Shown in pieces: positions 59,508-64,000 of a stretch of 64,000 bases of DNA. The DNA lies in assembly GCF_014334335.1 (NCBI RefSeq), contig NZ_JACSEU010000001.1, positions 310,001 through 374,000 on the forward strand, in the 5' to 3' direction. The stretch's first letter is position 1. Each line of letters begins with the position of its first letter. The notes beneath the pieces are model-generated. The model was not told the DNA's origin. It made no database searches and saw nothing but the letters and a program-made list of their open reading frames with translations. The position numbers were made by a program, and so were the translations under genes. The stretch comes from Treponema sp. Marseille-Q3903. Its GTDB lineage: Bacteria; Spirochaetota; Spirochaetia; Treponematales; Treponemataceae.

Positions 59508-60620
59508 ATGGATATAAAATACTTAGACAGTGTCCCTAAACGGATTCTTTTTGCACTTTTATTGATCTTCATATCATGCTGTTTTAGGCTTTGTGCGCAA
59601 GATATTACGCCTGCCCAAGCGCAAGTTACCCGTGAAAAATTTGTTGCCGAATCAAAAAAATATGTTGGGTGTCGGTACGTTTTGGGAGGCGTTGGTCCTG
59701 ATACGTTTGACTGCTCCGGGCTAATCTATTACGTTGCTCGTCAGGCAATTCAAGTTCAACTTCCAAGAACTTCTCGTGCGCTTTACAGTTATTGCCGCAT
59801 TGTCCCTGATGATAAACGGGAAATCGGAGATCTTCTTTTTTTTAAAACAAATAATTCTGCGCCGATAACACATGTCGGAATCTACATAGGAAACAGTCAG
59901 TTTATTTCGGCAATCAGCGACGGACCAAATTCTGGGGTAATCATTTCTTCTTTGAATCAACCTTATTGGAAACCAAAGTATGTTGCATGCGGTCAGTTTA
60001 TAAAATCAGGCAGAACAAGCAAACGTTCTGATACAAATTCGGTTTCTGATTATGGATTTGAGGAAGAGGAATTTGACGAGAGTTCTGTTGAGAAGTTTTC
60101 TAAAAGCAGCAATGTTTTTTTTGATTCTCTTGTAGCTGATGCGGCTGTATTTTGCGACTGGGCATTTATCTCGCCAGATTCATTTATGCTGCAATTTCGG
60201 GGGATAGATATTCAATCAAATGTAAGATATACAGATTTTTCTCTTCAACCTGGAATCGGATTTGCGATTCGTTATAACCATGGTGTTGGAATCTTCCAAA
60301 TACCGATTTTGTTCAGCACAACTCCGAACGATTTTGTGAGAATTTATGCAGGTCCTGTTTTTTCTGTTGGGACAGCCCGCATGATAAATAGCGGAGATGA
60401 AATCAGTCTATCTATATTTCCGGGAATTCTCGGCGTAAGTTTTTCAACTCCATATTTTAATATTGCTCATGCAAAAGTCCAGGTTGTCCAAGATATAAGC
60501 TACACTGTTTTCAATAAAGCAGACAATTCGGCGCTTCCTTTTGTTCAGTCGGTTGCCGCAGGACTTGTGTTTTGCACGGGAATCAGAGTTTCGATTGGGT
60601 TAAAATCATTCTTGAGATAA
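59508..60620 (+). CDS. NlpC/P60 (C40) cell-wall hydrolase with C-terminal beta-rich domain
   Basis: A 370-residue exported protein. Residues about 11-31 form a hydrophobic signal (KRILFALLLIFISCC). The NlpC/P60 domain covers about 40-165: the catalytic C69 in DTFDCSGLIYY, the His in THVGIYIG and a third residue in SAISDG. It cuts peptide bonds in peptidoglycan stems. Residues about 200-370 form a beta-rich part that may be an outer-membrane-like barrel (repeated alternating strands ending in FLR). The gene is followed after 30 bases by a lipoprotein gene. Confidence 0.87.
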   Translation: MDIKYLDSVPKRILFALLLIFISCCFRLCAQDITPAQAQVTREKFVAESKKYVGCRYVLGGVGPDTFDCSGLIYYVARQAIQVQLPRTSRALYSYCRIVPDDKREIGDLLFFKTNNSAPITHVGIYIGNSQFISAISDGPNSGVIISSLNQPYWKPKYVACGQFIKSGRTSKRSDTNSVSDYGFEEEEFDESSVEKFSKSSNVFFDSLVADAAVFCDWAFISPDSFMLQFRGIDIQSNVRYTDFSLQPGIGFAIRYNHGVGIFQIPILFSTTPNDFVRIYAGPVFSVGTARMINSGDEISLSIFPGILGVSFSTPYFNIAHAKVQVVQDISYTVFNKADNSALPFVQSVAAGLVFCTGIRVSIGLKSFLR

Positions 60621-60650
60621 AATTGCTTTTATAAATATTTTCGAGGTTTT

Positions 60651-61259
60651 ATGCGTAAGTCTATTTTTATTGTTTCTATTTTAGCGTCATTTGTTTTATT
60701 TTTTTCCTGCACGGCAGATATAACTCTCACTGAGCAAAAAGACGGCTCTGTAAAAGTTTTATTTTCCGGAAGGGCTGGAGATGAATTCAATAAACTTATC
60801 AACGGAAATAATGAAGGAAGTCTGATAGATGTAAAACAGATTTCGTATCAGCTTGAAAAAGCAGGATTTTCTGATGTCAAAGTGACAAACGATGATATAA
60901 AAGATGTAAAAATTTCAATGCTCGATAAATCAAAATCTTCGTATATATTTACTTCAGGGATAGTTTCTTCAAAAATGGATTTGAATATAAACAAGGAAAA
61001 TCTTCGCAAATTTTACGAAGAAGCGGACGAGCAGACTCGGTTGATTTTAGATTTGTTAATCGCTCCAATTTTTAACGGCGAAGAGATGAGTGCAGATGAA
61101 TATGTTGAGCTTTTGTCTTCGGTTTACGGTTCGGCAGTTGCGGAGGAAGTTCAAAAAGGTTTTGTAAATATCTCTTTGGTAAACTCTTCAGGGAAAAAAA
61201 GCAGCGTAAAAATCCCTGTGGCAGACTTGCTCTGTGGGAATGCGGAGATTACTTTTTAA
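60651..61259 (+). CDS. putative lipoprotein of unknown function
   Basis: A 202-residue protein beginning with a hydrophobic segment and a lipobox FFSC (cysteine near 20). The mature part is rich in lysine, aspartate and serine (DITLTEQKDGSVKVLFSGRAGDEF) without a known domain. GAGG precedes ATG 60651. It is 30 bases after the NlpC/P60 gene and probably co-transcribed. A role at the cell envelope is likely; the function is unknown. Confidence 0.8.
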   Translation: MRKSIFIVSILASFVLFFSCTADITLTEQKDGSVKVLFSGRAGDEFNKLINGNNEGSLIDVKQISYQLEKAGFSDVKVTNDDIKDVKISMLDKSKSSYIFTSGIVSSKMDLNINKENLRKFYEEADEQTRLILDLLIAPIFNGEEMSADEYVELLSSVYGSAVAEEVQKGFVNISLVNSSGKKSSVKIPVADLLCGNAEITF

Positions 61260-61316
61260 TTTATAAAAATAACCAATTACCATATACTTTTATTCAATTA
61301 TTGTTTTCGGCGACTG

Positions 61317-61322
61317 TATAAT
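61317..61322 (+). promoter_or_regulatory. -10 box close to the GH9 start codon
   Basis: A consensus TATAAT at 61317-61322 ends nine bases before ATG 61332, with no Shine-Dalgarno sequence. No good -35 is visible at 17 bases. The transcript would be leaderless or have a leader of only two or three bases. Confidence 0.5.
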
Positions 61323-61331
61323 ATCATACTC

Positions 61332-62897
61332 ATGAAAGAGTCGGAAATTTTTATCAACCAAGTCGGATATTTGCCTGGAGACGAGAAAACTGTGTTTGTC
61401 AGCGGGGCGTGTAAATGTTCTGCTGTAGAATTTGTTGTTCGGGATCGCTCTTCTAAAAAAGATGTTTTTACGGGGAAACTTTATCAGGCTCCTGATGACA
61501 AAGCTGTTGGAGAACCTGTCTTTAAAGGAGATTTTTCTTCACTCAAAGATGATGGAGAATATGTTGTCTGCATAAATGGCTCTGAAAGCTTTCCGTTCAA
61601 AATCTCTTTAAATATTTACGACGAAGTTTGCGATTCTGCACTCCAATATTTTAAAGAGGCGCGGTGTGGGCAGGGAAAGTGCCACGCTGCCACAGCAGAA
61701 ATCTACGGCACTAAAGAGAAAAAAAATGTTCAGGGCGGTTGGCATGACGCCGGTGACTACGGACGCTATGTGATTACAGGAGCAAAATCTGTGATGGATT
61801 TGCTTCTTGCTTACAGACAGACAGGCGGAAAGTTTACAAATTTTAATTTACTCGATGAAGTCCGCTTTGAACTTGAATGGATGTTGCAGCTTCAGCGTGA
61901 TGACGGTGGCGTTTACCATAAAATTTCGTGCTACAATTTTTGCGGCTTTATAATGCCTGAAGGAGAAAAGGAACAGCTTGTGATAGCCCCTGTCTCTACC
62001 TGTGCTACAGCAGATTTTGCCGGCTGCCTTGCGTATGCTTCAACTTTTTACAAAAATACAGATACTGCTTTTGCAAAGAAACTTGTTGAAGCTGCCGTAA
62101 AAGCTCAAAATTATCTTTTTTTACATGATGATGAACTTTATATAAATCCACCGGAAATCACAACAGGAGGATACGGAGACAGCGATGTTTCTGATGAGCG
62201 TTATTTTGCTCTCTGTTCACTTTGGGCTGTAACCGGAGAAGAAAAATACATTGCGCACGCTTTAAAAATTCGGGAGGAAAAGAAAAAAGAAATTCCTGAT
62301 TTGGAACAACCTTGGAAAGGCGGATGGCGTGAAGATTTTAGCTGGTCGAGCGTCGCAGGGTACGGTACAGAAATCCTCCTTGAAAACGCAGATAAACTCG
62401 ATAGGAAAGTTCTCGAAGAAATAAAAAACGACATCATCGTTCAGGCGGAAAAGGCTTTGCAGACCGCTAGAAAATCAGCATTCGGGTATTGTTCAAATTT
62501 TATTTCTTGGGGAAGCAATGGGGCAATTTGCGATTCTGGTCATTTAATGATTATGGCTTACGACATCACAAAACGTAAAGATTTTTTTATTGCAGCAAAA
62601 CAGCAGATAGATTACATACTCGGTTGCAACCCGTTGAATTACTGCTATGTAACAGGCGAGGGAACTAAAAACCCCGTCAATCCTCATCATAGACCAAGCA
62701 TAGCAAGAAAAAAAATCTATCGGGGAATGCTCGTTGGCGGGCCTTGTGCTGAACTTCAGGACACTTATGCAAAAGAACATCTTGAAGGCATGCCGGCTCT
62801 CAAATGTTATGTAGACGCCGTCCCAAGCTATAGCACAAATGAAGTTGCAATATATTGGAATTCTGCATTTATATACATTTTGTCACGTGTAAAATAA
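61332..62897 (+). CDS. glycoside hydrolase family 9 protein, cytoplasmic
   Basis: A 521-residue protein with an N-terminal immunoglobulin-like CelD domain (about 1-90, INQVGYLPGDEKTVFV) and a GH9 (alpha/alpha)6 barrel (about 95-521). Catalytic-base aspartates D139 and D142 lie in GWHDAGDYGRY and the proton donor E504 in YSTNEVAIYWN; HHRPS near the end of the barrel is the usual GH9 signature. There is no signal peptide, so it should act inside the cell on cello-oligosaccharides or related beta-glucans rather than on solid cellulose. A TATAAT box lies nine bases before the start codon. Confidence 0.9.
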   Translation: MKESEIFINQVGYLPGDEKTVFVSGACKCSAVEFVVRDRSSKKDVFTGKLYQAPDDKAVGEPVFKGDFSSLKDDGEYVVCINGSESFPFKISLNIYDEVCDSALQYFKEARCGQGKCHAATAEIYGTKEKKNVQGGWHDAGDYGRYVITGAKSVMDLLLAYRQTGGKFTNFNLLDEVRFELEWMLQLQRDDGGVYHKISCYNFCGFIMPEGEKEQLVIAPVSTCATADFAGCLAYASTFYKNTDTAFAKKLVEAAVKAQNYLFLHDDELYINPPEITTGGYGDSDVSDERYFALCSLWAVTGEEKYIAHALKIREEKKKEIPDLEQPWKGGWREDFSWSSVAGYGTEILLENADKLDRKVLEEIKNDIIVQAEKALQTARKSAFGYCSNFISWGSNGAICDSGHLMIMAYDITKRKDFFIAAKQQIDYILGCNPLNYCYVTGEGTKNPVNPHHRPSIARKKIYRGMLVGGPCAELQDTYAKEHLEGMPALKCYVDAVPSYSTNEVAIYWNSAFIYILSRVK

Positions 62898-62968
62898 TAC
62901 CAAGTAAAACAATTGAATTTTTTCACCATCTCGATTAGGATTTATAGCAAATTATTGCGAGGTTCAGA

Positions 62969-63715
62969 ATGTTTACAATTAAAAATGTTTCAAAATCATA
63001 TAACAAAAATGGCGAAAAAGCCGTAGATTCATTAAATCTTACAGTAAATAACGGTGAAATATTTGGTTTTCTTGGACCCAATGGAGCCGGAAAAACTACT
63101 TCAATCAAAATAGTAACAGGAATTCTTAAGCCTGATGAAGGCGATGTTTTTCTTGACGACATTTCAATCAAAGAGCGTCCAATTGCGGCAAAAAGGCAGT
63201 TTGCGTTTGTTCCTGACAATCCCGAGACATTCTCCCGTTTGAGAGCGATAGAATACCTGAACTTTATTGGAGACGTCTATAAAATCTCCTCTCAGGATAG
63301 AAAGCGGCGTATTGAATATTTTTGCCAGAAATTTGGACTTAAAGAAGTTTTGAACAACAGAATCAATTCGTTCAGCCACGGAATGAAGCAAAAATTGTTT
63401 TTGATTGCAAGCCTTATAACAGACCCCCAAAACTGGATTCTTGATGAGCCGATGGTCGGGCTTGACCCCGAAGCTGCGTTTATCATAAAAGAAATTATGC
63501 GTGAACGCACTGTCGCTGGTAAATCAGTTTTCTTTTCTACGCACGTAATGGAAGTCGCTGAAAAACTATGCGACAAAATTGGAATTATAAAGCGCGGTAA
63601 GTTGATTTTTGTAGGCACCATGGAAGACCTTAAACAAAAGCACAGTCAAGAAGGCAAATCACTAGAAGATATCTTCCTTTCACTGATTGGCAGCGATGTA
63701 AAGAAAACGGAATAA
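62969..63715 (+). CDS. ABC transporter ATP-binding protein
   Basis: A 248-residue ATPase of the ABC-2 type: Walker A GPNGAGKTT (34-42), a Q-loop region in FVPDNPETFSR, signature FSHGMKQKL, Walker B WILDEPMVGLD and H-loop STHVMEVA. GAGG precedes ATG 62969. It is 13 bases before a membrane-protein gene that continues past the window end, which is its probable permease. The substrate is unknown; such pairs export drugs, peptides or lipids. Confidence 0.9.
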   Translation: MFTIKNVSKSYNKNGEKAVDSLNLTVNNGEIFGFLGPNGAGKTTSIKIVTGILKPDEGDVFLDDISIKERPIAAKRQFAFVPDNPETFSRLRAIEYLNFIGDVYKISSQDRKRRIEYFCQKFGLKEVLNNRINSFSHGMKQKLFLIASLITDPQNWILDEPMVGLDPEAAFIIKEIMRERTVAGKSVFFSTHVMEVAEKLCDKIGIIKRGKLIFVGTMEDLKQKHSQEGKSLEDIFLSLIGSDVKKTE

Positions 63716-63728
63716 GGTGGCTGGCGTC

Positions 63729-64000
63729 ATGTACTTTAAGTTATTTAAAATTTTTGCGTCTAACATATTTTCCTTTTCAAATTTTTGGGACGGTTTTAAA
63801 AAGGGACCTAAAGGCATTGTAAAAAGCATTTTGCTTTTGCTTCTTTTTATTTATGTAATAGCCGCTTTTGGGGTTATGTATGTAGGGTATATGCTAGTTG
63901 CCTACAAAACGCTTCAAAACGCAGGAAACACAGAGCTTATGCCTTTTATTACAACGCTTTTATCTCTTTGTGTGATTTTTTTCTTTGGATTTACCTCTGT
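63729..64000 (+). CDS. membrane protein, probable ABC-2 permease, 5' part
   Basis: A reading frame starting at ATG 63729 is open to the window end (about 90 codons). It begins MYFKLFKIFASN, then has a hydrophobic helix LLLLLFIYVIAAFGVMYVGYM and a further helix PFITTLLSLCVIFFFGF. This is typical of an ABC-2 permease or a related membrane subunit of the ATPase gene just upstream. Only the start is visible, so the family remains open. Confidence 0.7.
   Translation, partial: MYFKLFKIFASNIFSFSNFWDGFKKGPKGIVKSILLLLLFIYVIAAFGVMYVGYMLVAYKTLQNAGNTELMPFITTLLSLCVIFFFGFTS

Noticed and set aside
1-64000. CRISPR arrays, tRNA or rRNA genes, prophage or transposase genes
   Set aside because: No regular spaced repeats, cloverleaf-like tRNA ends, rRNA-like segments, integrase or transposase frames were found on reading.

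Overview
The window looks like chromosome of a host-gut or rumen treponeme (Spirochaetota). This rests on several things read from the sequence: AT-rich DNA with TTGACA/TATAAT promoters, a Trep_Strep-family ECF substrate component, a long archaeal/spirochaete-type PheS, strictly anaerobic enzymes (NrdD/NrdG, acyl-CoA dehydratase activase relative, rubredoxin fusion), and two signal-less plant-oligosaccharide hydrolases (GH120 and GH9). I see no rRNA, tRNA, CRISPR array, phage or complete IS element. The species is not determined.

Layout. 1-4.7 kb: end of ddh, then lysA, mntP, an EamA permease and a MATE exporter. 4.9-16.2 kb: a large transport operon with four half ABC transporters of the YbtP/YbtQ-IrtAB kind (two of each type), a complete ECF module (S, T, fused A-A), an isoprenylcysteine-methyltransferase-like membrane enzyme and a cysteine-cluster protein. 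It starts from a strong promoter carrying a GTTAG-N6-CTAAC operator. 16.2-19.1 kb (minus): nrdG and nrdD with two NrdR boxes. 19.1-22.6 kb: SPFH/NfeD pair and a hybrid histidine kinase. 22.6-24.8 kb: a frameshifted Fe-S aldo/keto reductase, flavodoxin and a DUF3793-like protein. 25.0-27.4 kb: NitT/TauT-like ABC importer. The divergent region 24.8-25.0 kb carries three more copies of the same operator, so the exporter/ECF operon, the flavodoxin genes and this importer probably form one metal- or iron-type regulon. 27.4-32.5 kb: a structured leader, a double cupin and a 1260-residue double activase.

32.6-36.2 kb: pyrF, a natural pyrK-pyrD fusion and deoC. 36.3-39.2 kb (minus): GH120 beta-xylosidase and a flavin reductase-rubredoxin protein. 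39.5-45.9 kb: tatD, dusB, an unknown treponemal protein, a diguanylate cyclase, a rhomboid protease and two exported unknowns. 46.1-49.5 kb: pheS, then a TetR regulator and an RNA methyltransferase (minus). 49.6-57.5 kb: lipoprotein, acyltransferase, PurO-type IMP cyclohydrolase, serine hydrolase, stand-alone AICAR transformylase, MetY-type enzyme and phosphohexomutase. 57.6-64 kb: acyl-CoA ligase (minus), NlpC/P60 protein, lipoprotein, GH9 and an ABC-2 type transporter cut by the window end.

The most unusual signals are: (1) two intergenic elements (6734-6857 and 27435-27655) that share their end sequences, carry the same order of stems despite different sequence, and sit between two AGGAG copies just before a start codon; (2) the repeated GTTAG-N6-CTAAC operator; (3) a series of genes whose -10 box lies only 6-16 bases before a start codon without a Shine-Dalgarno sequence, pointing to leaderless mRNAs; (4) a sharp base-composition break inside the ECF ATPase gene. 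No intergenic stretch longer than 300 bases remains.
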